NCBI GenBank assembly: GCA_942159475.1
Contig: OW804094.1
Span: 126,714,755-126,778,754 of the forward strand
Length of the DNA stretch: 64,000 nucleotides
Source: Sthenelais limicola
Lineage: Eukaryota; Annelida; Polychaeta; Phyllodocida; Sigalionidae
Direction: 5' to 3'
Part shown: piece after piece, positions 1 to 13,200 of the stretch
Numbering within the stretch: the stretch's first letter is position 1
Layout: every line of letters begins with the position of its first letter
Notes under the pieces: generated by a model
What the model was told of the DNA's origin: nothing
What the model saw: the letters and a program-made list of their open reading frames with translations, nothing else
Database searches by the model: none
Position numbers and translations under genes: made by a program

Positions 1-3000
1 ATATGACAATTCAATTATCATTTAAATATCTCATTGATTGATTCCATTCAAACAAGCAACTTTTGACATCTTCATTATTGAAACTTCAAAGCTTATATCG
101 ATCGATCGATACAATGCATCTCTATTGTATATGTATATGTGTTGCTTTGTATCGGTTGATTAATTGAAATATTTAATTTTCACCAATAGGACATCATGGT
201 GGGTAACATCTGTCAATTCTTTCAAATAAACCAAATATAAGACAAAAATATGGTTAAAAAATACAGTTCAATATAGCCTAACAAATTGTCAAATATCAAA
301 CATATTCAGATGTACCTAGTATTTATCATTTTGTAGACCAATTTAACCAAATTTACTAAATGTGTGGAGCTGTCGTTAGTACTTTTTCTGATGATCTGAC
401 CCATAGTGTATAGGAACCGTTATCCCTAACTGAGGCTGCTGTCACATGTAGGAAACTATCGGCTATATCTGTGATTGACTTGGCCAGACATAATTGCAGG
501 TGTACACCTGGGAGTATTGCACTGACAGCAATGTGACACGGCAGGAGGCACGATCGATGGCTTGACACTGACATCATGACCCGCATGTCGTATGTATAGC
601 GCACAACTCTATGCCACTGGAACAATTATGATGGATGTTAGAGGGTTTGGCTCTCAAAATAAAAAAAAGTAATCTGCCGATAATGATGACAGGTGATGGT
701 GATATCATTGTTGATCTGCTGGCGAAAAAGAATGAAATCGTTAGCGATTATGGATAATTTATCGAAGTGATTTTTTATTGGTTGGATTTCGCCTTTCTTC
801 AAATAGAACGCATTTTATCATTTCAATCTATTATTTGATATTCAGAGTACTTACTAAATTGATCTTAATCTAAGATCGAGTGTTATTATAGTTTTATCCT
901 GTATCTTTTGTCCATGTAAGCCTAATCCCCTCTAGTAGTCGTAAATAAAAAAAAAAGGAAAAATTGTTATGGAATATATCAATAAGTTACTGACTTCTAC
1001 CATTACTAGTCTGGTCTGGGATAGTAACCGAGCGGTTAAAACAGCTAAAACATACAAATAAAAACTACCATTTTAGAACGAGCCATTATAAATATCCTCT
1101 CTGTTTGAAGTGCATTCCAGTAAGAAACTTTTCTCTCTAATGATCTCAATCGACATCCGATGGGCTAAGCGTCAGCCGACCCGCTTCAATTATTTATAAG
1201 GTTGATATGGCAACTGAGTCATGTTTTAATTTGATAATGGTCAGGCGGTCGTCACATTGAAGCGGGTGCCCTTTTAAATTGGATCTGGCCTGGCGATCGG
1301 GGTCACGTGGCCCGGGCTAGCTTGTATACATTACTTGATTAGAAGAGCCATATTACAAGGGTGATCATGTGCGCCCTGGTCCGGCCTCCACCGTCCACGA
1401 CCAGCTTCAAACTGACCACTGGTTGCAATTTACGACCAGGTCATGAGCCCCGGTCAACTTGCAGGAAAATTGGTTTTGTTCGGGGTGTATGTTTCTAAAA
1501 TAAAGATATCGATCCGAATTTTACCAGTGCAACTCCCAGTGCGCCTCCAAACATGGGGAGGGAGGGAGGGAGACCCTTTGAAGGATAGGCCAATTGCTCA
1601 GCAGGTAAAGTACTCGGAGGGTAAGTAGTATATGAAATGGTTATTAAACCCAGGACCACATTCCCTCGCTGATACATCATCATACTTCGCAGATGGCCAT
1701 TTCAACCGACCCAACACCGAAATTCAATTTATTTTAACAAGATTATTTATCTATCTATAACCCTTTGAAATCCTGTTATTGCTGTGCACTCGGGGCAGTT
1801 GTCAAGTTAATGTATTCATCGCTATGGAGAAAGGAGAAAGAAAGCCTGATTTTATCACCCTGTATTTGCCTCTTTTAGCAATAATAAGAGTCTCCATACA
1901 GAAGAAAACTGCCCTTCTAAAACCATGTGTGTAATGTAAGAGTGCCATAGTTTTCACCCCGAGGGGACTCGCACTGGACCGAGGAAAACATTTAAACCAT
2001 GTAACAGGCCCGCGTTACTCAATAGATCCTAGAGAGCCTCAAGCTGCCTTGTCTGCTGGACCTAGTGTAGCATTGCCACCCGACCCCGGGCAAGGCATTT
2101 TTGTGGCACCCAGCTGCAATCCCGACATCAGTTAGATATTTAGAGACTGGCTGCAAGGCCTCGCTCTGCTGCCTCCTCTGGTATCCCCTGTGGAATGGGA
2201 GACTACAACTGATATGTAGGAAACAAACGATCCTTCACTACCCACAGAATTATGCTCTATTTGTTGCGGCCTCATTAGGAATGATGTGGAAAGCCTGTCT
2301 TCCTTGCTTTCATATATATACCATTGAGGGAGAAGACAAAAAATAATGAAACTTTTAAGGAGGAGGCAAGATAGATGGTAAGGCATAATCAATGTCAGAG
2401 TAGAATCAGATTGGAGGTCTAGCCCAGGCCTGTCCTTCGGTATTTATCCATGAAGTATATAGAATTATGACGAATGAAGCTATCTTCGGACTACTTCGCA
2501 GCGGAAAGACATTTGGCAACAACAAGATGTTATGTAGAACAGCGAGTGGATCGGATATTTAATTTGGATAATTTGGCTGGGGCCTGATCAATGCCTTAGT
2601 CATAGACTTGCTACCATTAGAGTGGACAAGGCCGGCCCTGAAATGTAATTACATACATTATCATAGCCATATTTCGACCAGGCCTACGTCAGCGGGAAAG
2701 AAATTGATCCACCAGTCTATTTATTGCCTGGGGAGTTTTCTCTTTTTATTTGAACAAGGCAAAAAAAATGAGAGAGACACCACTCGAAGGCCATATATTA
2801 CATATACATACCCACTCAGGTTGTATGTTAAAAAAGGGACAGATCTCACGCTTTTTCCCCTGCCTCTCCTTTTAAATGTCCTCGCGGACTCTGGGTGTAA
2901 TTTGGTGTAATTTGTCAAAGGAAGGGTCCTTGGTTGTAGGAAGATTGAGATGGGACGTGTGTTTTTTAGTGGTGGATGTCCGCTTGAGACCTCATCAACA

Positions 3001-3310
3001 TGACGTCTAGATCGGACAAGCAGCAGACTGCAGGCCTCGTAGCAGACATGCAGTCGATGACAGCCAAGAACCGGGACAAGACACTAATATGATTAAGATC
3101 ATTTTGTTGTATGGCACTGGCTACCAATGCATCGGCCACCGGGCCCGATTTAATGCATTCCCTACTGCCTAGGGCCAAATTGAAGAAGTCATTCCTTTCC
3201 GGTCGGCCCTGTCCGAACCAACTTTCCATTTGGAATTGGATGTTATATTCCATATTATGTTTTATTACCTTTTAGGAGAGCTTTATTTGGCAATGCTTAC
3301 TGGCAGTGCT
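1..3310. other. Non-coding, largely non-repetitive DNA
   Basis: I see no recognisable gene here. Frames are short and stop-rich and do not resemble any family I know. Between about 1150 and 1480 the sequence becomes GC-richer and holds many GGTCA/TGACC-type words, such as 'gaccag' and 'ggtcat', alternating with AT-rich stretches. This mosaic texture recurs at 4.7-7.2, 14.2-14.7, 19.7-20.1 and 53.3-53.7 kb and may be regulatory. A short ATCG microsatellite lies near 98-112. Around 1589-1612 the words 'ttgctcagcaggtaaag' resemble a tRNA-type box A, but no box B follows at a proper distance. Confidence 0.5.
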
Positions 3311-3459
3311 ATAGAGATAGAAAGAGAGAGGGGGGGGGGGGGAGAGTGTGTAAGGGAGAGAAGGAAAGTGAGCAAGAGAGAATGAGGGAAAGAGGAAAGA
3401 GAAGGAAAGTGAGTGAGTGAGAGAGAGAATGAGGGAAAGAGAATGAGCGAGGGAGAGAA
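3311..3459. repeat. GA-rich purine tract with a G13 run
   Basis: The plus strand is almost pure purine for about 150 bases (GAGAG, GGAAAG and GAGTGAGT words). It contains an uninterrupted run of 13 G at 3330-3342. It is a low-complexity homopurine tract. The long frame opposite it, rich in Ser, Leu and Phe, is only the translation of CT repeats. Confidence 0.9.
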
Positions 3460-4740
3460 CATGAGATCTCATTATTCGTGTTTCTTTGTCTCCCCTTGTA
3501 TGCCTTTTATTGGGCTCCTCATTGCTGGTAATTTAATCGTCAAATGAATAATTTCAATATCATTTATCTTTTCTCCTTTTTCACTCATTATCTTTTGATA
3601 GGAGCGTTCCGACATCCATCTCAATAAAGTTAATTACAGATGAAAACGATTCTGCCTTTGTGATTAGAATGAATTTCAGCGAATCAAAACAGCAGCGGCA
3701 AGGGCTTCCCTCCATTCCGTCATCAACATCATATTGAAAAGTGTATTCACTCGGGGCACAGTCGAATAGTAACGAAGGGGTTTTTGAGTTGTTGGTCTTC
3801 AGAGAGGGTACAAAACATCATTTCATTACAGTTTGTCAATGAAAAAGCTGGCAAGTGAAGACGGCGCGACTATCGTGTAATCAGTGGGGATCCAGGAGGG
3901 CTTTGTGTGCGGCCCATGTGTACAGTTTCAATAAAAGTTTGAGATGGGCACGGGTAAGGAAGCGCCTCGGGCTCGCCAGCCATGCCTTTAATGTATTTCA
4001 CCTAAAAACCCGCTCCCCGAATGATGTCTGTTTGACACAGTTTGGTGGCATTGAAGGTGATTTAGTTTGATCACATTTCGGGGGCGACACATAGAGCGCC
4101 TTTATGGGAGGCGAGGATCAGGCGCGGCAGCAGCTGTAATGGGAAAGATTATGTCTGCAGACGCCAGCCGTCCGCACCGCGCGCGGTCGGCCCACCCGAC
4201 AGATTATTGAAATGCAAAATATTGAATTCGAAACAGAAGTAGTATAGGAAAGCGGCGCTTTGGAGATGGCATCCTCCTCCTCCTACTTCTCTGAAAGGGT
4301 GATCGGCGGAGGAGGTGATGGTTGGTGGTGGTGATGAGGGTGGTGGATGTTGTGATGGGGGAGGACTTTTTTCCTTGCCCCACTGAAGATTCAACTCTAA
4401 AGAAAGTGGAGAGAGAAATGGGGAGGGGGTTAATTTGGAAAGGACGCTCGGAGAAGAAGGAGGAGAAGAAATGGGGGTGTCGGGGCTAGTGGGCCAGCCG
4501 GCAACTTATGATAATATGGATGGTATGGGGCAGGCCAACGCATGTTTGTCTGATCTGTCAATGGGTATTAGGGGCTTGGCTTGCTTCTGCAGATGAGTTC
4601 TGATGGCCTTCAATGATAGAACCTATTGGTGGCTATCCCCACCGAGAGAGACAGAACGCTCAACGTTCGGTCAACAGATGCACTTTCTGAAAAAAATGAA
4701 GCCTGGCTGACCCCGCGCGCTCAGTGCAATTGGCAATGTA
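3460..4740. other. Non-coding DNA with a GGT/GGA-rich patch
   Basis: No supported gene. At roughly 4275-4375 the plus strand carries imperfect GGTGGT, GATGG and GGAGGA triplets. These create a proline/serine-rich frame on the other strand that I regard as simple-sequence translation. A GC-rich block with 'cgcgcgcggtcgg' lies near 4177-4192. Confidence 0.45.
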
Positions 4741-7200
4741 TAGTGCTGTAAGGCATCCCACTGAGGTCCAGTATTTCATAAGGGCTGCTATCGATCAATA
4801 CCCGTGCTTAGGTTTTCTCTTATTGGACTGGACAGGCCAGCGGGTTTAAAATGCGGAGACCACGTCATAATTATATTCTATACTTGAATCAATATCTTGC
4901 GCGGGTGGATGGATGGCCGACTGGCGAGCAGGCCCCTTGTGTGAACCCGGGGCTCGCTAGGCCAGCGCTGGTTTAAAAATGCACTCGCTTCGTTATAATT
5001 TATGTATCCTCTAATACAAGTCAATATTCAGGCGGGGGTCCACACACACACCCAGCCCTCTTTATCAGCTTAATGAGTCCAGGCCGGTTATAATCTTGAG
5101 CCCAAATGTAGGTCAAGATATGGTCGAAAATGGATTGAAACCCTTACTCATTTCACAACGTGCCTCTTCTTTTATAGCTCATAATTCGTGTTGCCTTTCC
5201 ACCCCTTTTCCCAAACACCCACTTCCTCGCTTTCCTTCTTCTTCCTCCTCTGAGTCTATCCCCTTTTCCTCAACTCCCCCCAATAGCTATAGCTGCCCGC
5301 TGGGTGAAAAAAATAGCGGATAAGGTGGAGCTGCTTTTTTAAAGCATGGCGACGGAATCTCCGTCAGATTCTATATTTGATCTAAATCCTCGCCTATCAG
5401 GCAAGATGGCAGTCACAGAAAAGAGAGCCCCCCAGCAGCAAAGAATGGACGGCGAAGCGTTTCCTTGGTTGGTAGAGTGGAGATGGGCTCGGGTGGACAT
5501 TACAATACGGATTGAGCCAATACCGCAGATTTCAGCACTCGCCTCAAATGGCCTTGTTTTGACAGATACATCATGGACGGAAGGGACCAACTAGCCATAG
5601 CCTTTCTCTTTGTGTATGCCACACTGGAGTAGTGGTCAATATGTTGATTTTGTCCGCAGTGCTGACCACTACTGTTATGCTAATCAACATGTAAATCAGT
5701 TTGAAATGCTTTTCCGCCCTGGTGCATGGGTGGAAAGAAATGGCCTGGTATATAATCGAGGGAGAGAGGTAGAGAGAGAGAGAGGCAGGAATGGAATAAC
5801 ACAATCGGTCTACCAGCATCGCTAAGACTGCTTTACGGTGCGCACTATAGAATGACGAGAACAAGCAGGTAGATTATGCTCAAGATCTTGATGCTGTCAT
5901 ATGAGATCTCTAGATGGCATTGGCTCCCAAATGAGAGAATCGCAGGGAAACAGGAAGCTATAAATATAGAGATCTGCACTGGCAATGGTCCGCATTGGGC
6001 CGTGGGTATATAGTAACGTGGAGCGCTTATTCGGGATCAAATAATGAATCCTTTCAAGATAAACACGGGTGTGTTTTGTGGGGGCATAAAGAGCTTGATG
6101 TGCTTAGGTTTCGGGGAGAAGAAAAGCTGTGGGCAGTTTTATATGATGGCCGGAGATAGCTGGTGGCTGTGTGGCCTTCATCGTTTGGCCTGCTATCGAG
6201 GTCACGCTATAAAACACCACATTCTTTCCATATGCAATATTAAGTCAACAAACCCCGCTGTAGTGGCGGCTCTGGCCTTTCAGCCGGTCAGCCGGCCTCG
6301 GACTAAAAACACAGCAGTCACATTATAATCCCGATACATTATACAGAAGTCAATATTTTGACCAAGGCTATCAAATCAAGGCAGGAATGTTCTGGACATG
6401 CCTGAAATATACGCCTATAAATTACTATTTGCCAAAAGTCAATACAGCCAGGCCCTCGGCCATGGTCAGTTTCACAGAGGCCGAGGAGCAGTGAGCTGTG
6501 TAGGGAATTTTGGCCATTGCCCCTCTGAAGATCCTGTGCATTGTAATTATAATTCGGCGTATAATCTTGCGGGCAATATTTCATGCAGAGTCAATATTTT
6601 CAAATGGGACCATTGACCCAGATGGAGTGGACAGGAAAACATTGCTGGGTGGCCGGCTGCCTCTTCCCAGTGCATCCATATTCAGACCATGCACTGTACT
6701 TTTGTCCCATAATTTATCAATTCGCTCATATTACACAAAGAGTCCCATCAGTATGGTAGAGAAATGCCAGTTATTTGCCGGGTCCTTGAGGAGGCTGGGC
6801 TAGCGCCATTCATATTTAAAAAGACAATGGGGAGGAAATGATGAGAAATTACATGATATTGCCGACTGGAGGTTACTAATCTGCATGGGTTGGCTCGGTT
6901 GGATGGCGGGGTTAGGGTCAGCTTCCCTGCCAATTAATCTAGCGATGGGAGTGGCCAATCCTCTCTTCTCAAACAAAGGTCACATGGACATTTTGCATCT
7001 ATAATGATATGAGATATAGGCAGCGGGCTTTGGCCACTTCAACAACAAAATGTAAATTGAACAGTGTGAATTATGCATGCTAGGCCGTATGAGAAAGGCC
7101 TCTGGTGAATGGTTTACTTGATGGGTCAGTACCACCGACCAGCCCCGCTCTTATAATTTCTGTATTTGTATATAGAAATCAATAGTACAGCGGCTGTGTT
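4741..7200 (+). promoter_or_regulatory. Strand-biased array of TATAAT-like box plus RTCAATA modules
   Basis: The word RTCAATA occurs eight times on the plus strand: 4794, 4888, 5020, 5635, 6349, 6438, 6590 and 7178. I find none on the minus strand. About 0.6 per strand would be expected for this length and composition. Several copies are preceded by a TTATAAT-like box: TTATAAT at 4993, 6323 and 7151 with gaps of 20, 19 and 20 bp, and looser versions at 4775, 4865, 6415 and 6559. Copies at 4993 and 7151 also share a TGTAT in the gap and a GCGG five bases after the site. RTCAATA fits the binding consensus of Onecut/HNF6 cut-homeodomain proteins (WWARTCAATW). Whether this is a homotypic enhancer or a decayed tandem repeat cannot be decided here. 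Confidence 0.4.
5628..5692. repeat. Interleaved pair of inverted repeats
   Basis: Arm A (agtagtggtca, 5628-5638) is the exact reverse complement of 5663-5673. Arm B (atatgttgatt, 5639-5649) pairs with 5682-5692 at 10 of 11 positions. The order is A, B, A', B', so both stems together would form a pseudoknot topology if transcribed, or alternative cruciforms in DNA. It overlaps one of the RTCAATA sites of the surrounding array. Confidence 0.6.
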
Positions 7201-10200
7201 TTCTAGGGGTGCATGAATAGCTTGGTAGTCACCTGAGACGGCTTGAGTAGGAATCCTTAACCATGGCTACTTCTCGGGGCCAGGAATAGCCACAACCAGT
7301 CGATGTTTCATATTGGGGCTATTTGTTTATGGAAATATGCAACTGTAAGAAAGAGCAGACGAGAGAACTCCCTCTATGATTGGGCGGAAATGACTTGCAA
7401 AATAGGTCTAATGATCCAGCACTGTGGCAAAATGAGCAAACGGCTTTTAGGGAATTGCCCACAAATCAAATGAGAAGCTCGAATGGGGTGTAGTCGGTAG
7501 CGATGGCGATGCCAAGTTTGGTAATGAGTTAGTATTTTTCAATTTGCCAAAGCCAATGACTTATTGCCAATGCAATGCCAGAAAAAAATAATGAGAGCGA
7601 GATATATCCTCGAGGTCAGGTGACCTTGTTCCAGTTAGACTCGCGTTGGCCTGCGGGTCTAAAGAGTCGTTTTCATTTTCTTCTCTGTCTCTCGAAATTT
7701 CTAATCGCGGTCGCTAAGTGGCACCGCATAAATTATCTCCTTAACGTAAACAGGTATAATAATGATGGCTTCCTTAATGCAGAGATTGTCGGATTAAGAT
7801 AGGTAGCAGCTGTCGCTTTAAGCTATTAAAGTTTGTCGTCCTCGGAAATATATGGGCTTAATCTTTGAAAGTGGAGGCAGCGTTTTATTTAGTGCTTTTG
7901 CAGTGTGGGACCCTCGATCCATATGCAATTTATGCTGCGTTAAGCGGAATTACCAAATTGTTGGGCGAGTAGCCTGTGGAAGTGAAGACATGCCCTTAAA
8001 CACATTCCCAATAGAGTACCACGAACTGAGAATATTTAACGGTCATCTGTATTTGAAAGGAAACATAGTTCCCTCAGAGAATAAAAGGGCGAGCGGCGTT
8101 TCCTTGTTTAACATTCCGTTACTTTCACATTTATTTCTCAATAGCCCGAGGGATCCCGCACTGTATCACACGAATTGAATAAAATTTGCATTTTCTTTGA
8201 GAGCACACATTCCACGGAGGGAGCTTTCCTTAGGAAACCTGAAAATCTAGACAAAAGTTATGCAGCCTTTGCCGAGACACAGGTGAAGTTGGGCATTACA
8301 AAAGAGATGATTACAAAATAACCTTTCACGTATGCATGCACAGTGACATTTCCGTGCATCCATCTTGGGTAATCATCAAAGCAGGCATAAACTTTTAATG
8401 ATTCATTTCTTTGTCCATAACGCTTGTCAAGGATGCTTTACATTTCCCTCCGAATGCCAAGAACCTTGATCTCTAAAATAATAAATATACCCCGATTGCT
8501 CTGTCCGTTTCAGATTTTATACTTTTATGGCACTTAATTTCGTACCCAACATATGGATGCCCGTTGTAATCAAATAAAAAAAATCCGAACGGAAAATTTA
8601 ACATGCTTTGATTTGTCAAGGCTATGACGTGATGCTGCGAATAAAAATGCCTTATTTTATTATCCACAGCGTGTTTAAATATAATATAAAGGCCATAACC
8701 TCGGAGATATCTATTTCAATTGCGTAGGTGTTTACCAGTTTTGAATTCCACAAGTAGACGCCCCGAAGAATAGAATATATTTATAAAATATGCTTATGTA
8801 TTCCTGTTTAAGTGTTACTTTGTCCTGGGTATGGAAATGAACCTTACTGTAAGTGTGCATATAACCCGTGAGCATCATCAAATGAAAATTTCTCCCTAAC
8901 GAGGTCTAATGCAGAAAGGCCTGAAAATTAGAAATGCAAATGCAAACTGCTTAAGGTGGTCAATGCTTTCTATGTCTGTGAAGTTGAAATCGAATTATAG
9001 TCTATTGTTTCTACATGACAGAATACAATAGGCCGTTAGTATGCACGCTCGATTTGCATTTTCCTTTCATACATCATTGAGGTCAGTAGTATGGTTTGTG
9101 GCGGGCACCTGGGGGACTACGGGGCATGTTTGATGAACTAGGTGCCAAATATTATTATAAAGATACCGGAACAGTTATTCGCATTACCATGCTTCTTGGC
9201 GCCTGGGCAACCCAAGTTATGTATATTATCATTTGACACATTTTCTCTCAATGATACCAGGCTTACTATGCCCCCAACAATTATAATATTGGATGGTTCA
9301 TATACAATAGAAAAACCAACACAATATGTATATGCTTTCACTCGCATGTAATGATATTGCCTTCGTGTATAATTTATTTCTATTAAGTTATCTCAATGTA
9401 ATAAGGAAACTGTTGATTGCCAAATCCCTGATGTGCTGTACTAAATTATTCTGTTCGGAACTCGGACTGGTATTCCACACCTTCAAATCAATACATTCTT
9501 CAGCGATGCTGGATACCCCTTCACCGTTTTAACTTGCATTTCATGTCTCGTCATCTTATTTAAATCTGTTGGTCTCTCTGGCTATCGGAGCACGCGGTAT
9601 AAAAAGAATATATTGGAAGGTCACATTCCAGAAAGTTTCTGGAAAATATGTAACACTCTATGGGATATGAAATAACAATCAATATCTCAGACATAATTCC
9701 TCGAATTTGTATTCCTAATAGGTATTTTCCGTCTAGTCTATCAAGTACAGACACAAATACAATACTGGGAAATATTCCCAAGGGTTTATTCGAATGTGGT
9801 GGAAAGTTTCCAGGATGAAATTTATGTGTCAGTCGGATTATAACGAGACAAGTTTTACTGCCTTGAATCTCGGCCATTGGCGATCATGTCAAAGCAGATT
9901 ATTCGGCTTGTATATATCTCTACCCTCCCCGCTCGGTTTGATTTAGTGAATATCTATATACATGTATACAAATGGCTCTGGAATTAGGCAGAGTTATATT
10001 TCATGGACTCAATCTCCATTTAGAGTCGGTTTCACCTTTATGTCGATCGGTTACCATGGCGTCCCATTTTGCTATACCATCGAGGCAATAATCATGAAAA
10101 ATGAGCCCTGATTCTGAAAAAATCTCATTTATCTTCTAGATGCACACCACTAGCGCTGGGTCTTTTTATATATAGTGTACTGGTAGTTTTGCAATCCCAT

Positions 10201-13200
10201 GCTTTCGACATACAATGTATATATATAGTGAGGGCCCATGTCTTTGTTGATCTAAAAGAGCCATACAAATTTCTGATGTCATCGCGTGTAAAAAATAAAA
10301 GAGATATCTTTGTCGCAGGGATTCATGATGGCACAAAATATGAGTTATGGATGTAGGTAGCTTCACCCCCTCCCCCCTTACAATAGGGAATTATTAGGCA
10401 TTCAACGTAATATCCTAGATTGGTCCGAAGTGGTCCTGAACTGATGAATAATAAATAAAGACCCAACATATTTCGCCTGATTGGTATTTATGTGTATGTA
10501 TTGCAGTGTTATTATCACACAATGTTTTTCTCAATTTGGGTTTGGGTTTGGTACATGCACTAAAGATGCTTATCTATTTATAAGCGCTGTATAGACGCGT
10601 TCTTATTGTGTTGCTGGCCTTGGCCTTAAATTGGGCCCCAGCCTCGTGGGGTTGGAAAAAAGAGCCTGCTAGATAAAGAACTGGCCGCTGTCCTTGCGTC
10701 GCTGCATTAGACAAACTGTCACATGCATGGCCATGTCACCCAGCCATGCCTTGCTTGTTAGTATCATGGAGTGGGCGCCATGTTGCTGTCTGCTTCTGCT
10801 CATGCCTTCTTTTGTTTCAGCCTCATGCCTCCTCCTCACCGCTTGTGCTGTGTTGCAGGCATCCATCGCCTTATTCTATAGTACCTCTGCGCTGATGAGG
10901 CGATGAAGCTATCCTCTCTCTCTCTCCTCTCTCTCTATCTCTGATTTTCGAAGTCAGTGCTACTTCTTCTTTTTACCAGAAGGAGATAAAATGTTCCTGG
11001 TGGACAAGGTGATGTAGGGACAGAGTGAGAGGTAGAAAGGGCGATCTTTGGCAGTTAAACGAGGGGTTGACACTTCTGGGAATAGAGACAGAGGAAAAAA
11101 TAAGGACGAGTTGGGTTGAGTTGAAGGACAATGATTTAGATAGTGGGCGAAGCTTACATGACCGGGCGTGCGGTCAGTTGATGCCTTTGTATAAATTGGA
11201 AGTGGAAGGAATAGCTAGTGGGGGTTTTGCTGAGCAATGGGGGGGGGGGTGCTCTAGGGAGGGGGAGGAGATTGGGGGAAGGAAATGATTTAAATGGACT
11301 GTGAATGGCAGGCAGCAGCGGCAAACGTACATAGTCCATTTAATGAGTGGACGGTGTCATTGTCATCCGAGATGGAGCGGGCGCAGCGGGTTGGGCCCCG
11401 GTCTTGTCAGTCTGTCTGTCAAAGGGTCTCTGGATGGTGTTCTAGCATCTGGACCCTGCTGCAGATCGTCTCGAGCATGGGGAGATAGGTAGGAGGAGGA
11501 TGGGGATCAGGCCCCTCTTTGACTGCTTGCCCCTGTGCAACCTAGTGCCATCCTTTACCATCAACAACACTACTGGCACCACAATCACCACTGGCACCGC
11601 TACGACCATTACTACAACTACTACCACTACCTCCTCCTCCTCTCCACTACCTTACACCATTCCTCCAGGAACCAGCAGGCTCACCATCAGCCTCCTCCTC
11701 CTGTTCCTCCTCCTGCTCCTACTCAACATGTTCCAGCAAACTTCTCTTGCCTGCCAATTTTTGCACATGCATTATTATATGTTCGCCTTGGTTATAGAGA
11801 ACTGCCTCGTCCAGGGCTTTAGGTAGCTTGTCCACCGCCCAGCCGCCTCCCTTACCTCTACAACGTCCGGAGAGAAGATTATTTACTTTGCCTGGTCAGT
11901 GTTTTGACAATACACAGACCCTCTGTGCTGGCTAAGATCATGTGCTGTTTGCCTCGACAAGCCTCTTTTCAGGTACTCATCAAGTCCCGATATCCAAAAC
12001 TTGGCTATTTTTTCCTATCCCAGCTCCCTCTTCCTCCTCCCCCCGCCCCTCCCCTCCCCGACATATCTGTCTCTCTGATATATTGGGCTTGTTGAACGGA
12101 AACTGTACTCGGTCGCAGATATACACAGCAAACAACCCCAAAAGATATACTTCTTGTGAAAATATTCGGATTACATCCCGCTATCATATTGGCCTAGCTG
12201 TGGGGCTAGTGAATAGCTGGGGCTTGTCATACCTCTCTCAACAACTAAGCGCCCTCCAAGATTTGTAACATCTGAGGACAAGCAAGAAATTCCATCCCCT
12301 TGGGGGAATAATCCTGGTTTACTGCTCAAGAAACCGCTTCCTTACAAGCAAAATAATTTCCATTTCATCCTTAACATATTGGCTTGATAAAAGCTTGGTT
12401 ACGGTGTTTTCCCAAGAAGCGCTTAAATCTAATTACATTTTGCCAACATGAAGAATAGTCTGATTCAGCAGTTTTATGCCATTGCAGAATGACACGGCTA
12501 GTGGATATTGCATTTGAGATTCTTCACATACTGGGTTTCAGAAGTAAGCACCAAAATAATGTGGCTTCCAGGAGATGTTGAGATGATGTATGAAGGCGAG
12601 CTAAATATCTCTGATGTGCAGGCTTGGTGTCTGTGTGATTTAGATAGCGCCATCCCAGTTTAAATGTTTAATGTGTGTAATAAGACAAGATTGTTCACCT
12701 CTGACTGGCAGAGCTTTCCATCAAACCACCCCACCCATGTGTAATTTGTTGATTATAGTCAGAGGCCTTTTATCTTCATTTACTGCCTTAGTGTTGGATG
12801 GGATGCTAGAAACACATTAAGAATGACTGCCATTTCTAATTTGGAGGCGACGTAAAACGGATCTCGATCGAGGTACTTTGCCCGTAATAGCATAACTTGG
12901 AATGGCGAGACTTTTCACATTTAACTTGCAGTCGGAAATTTGGTGGAATGTTTAGAATGTTAAAGTTGGCTTCCTTGAGCGCAAATAATTGGCTTCTCAA
13001 TGCTTAACCGAGGAAGGCATAAAGCCATGCGATATAGGCATGGAGATAAACCAACTGAGCAATTCGAAGGTCCTAAATATAACATCAAGGATCCAGGGTC
13101 TCGCGCTGAGAGGCTCGAGAGGGGGATATTGGAATTTTGAAGATGGTGCTATATAGTATGGTATCATGTACCATATAAATTCAGATGGGCTTTTCTAACT

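Noticed and set aside
1580..1660. tRNA-like box A ('ttgctcagcaggtaaag')
   Set aside because: No box B at the right distance and no cloverleaf can be drawn, so neither tRNA nor SINE is supported.
7852..8178. 108-codon plus-strand frame with fairly protein-like composition
   Set aside because: No family recognised, length expected by chance, no supporting splice or start context.
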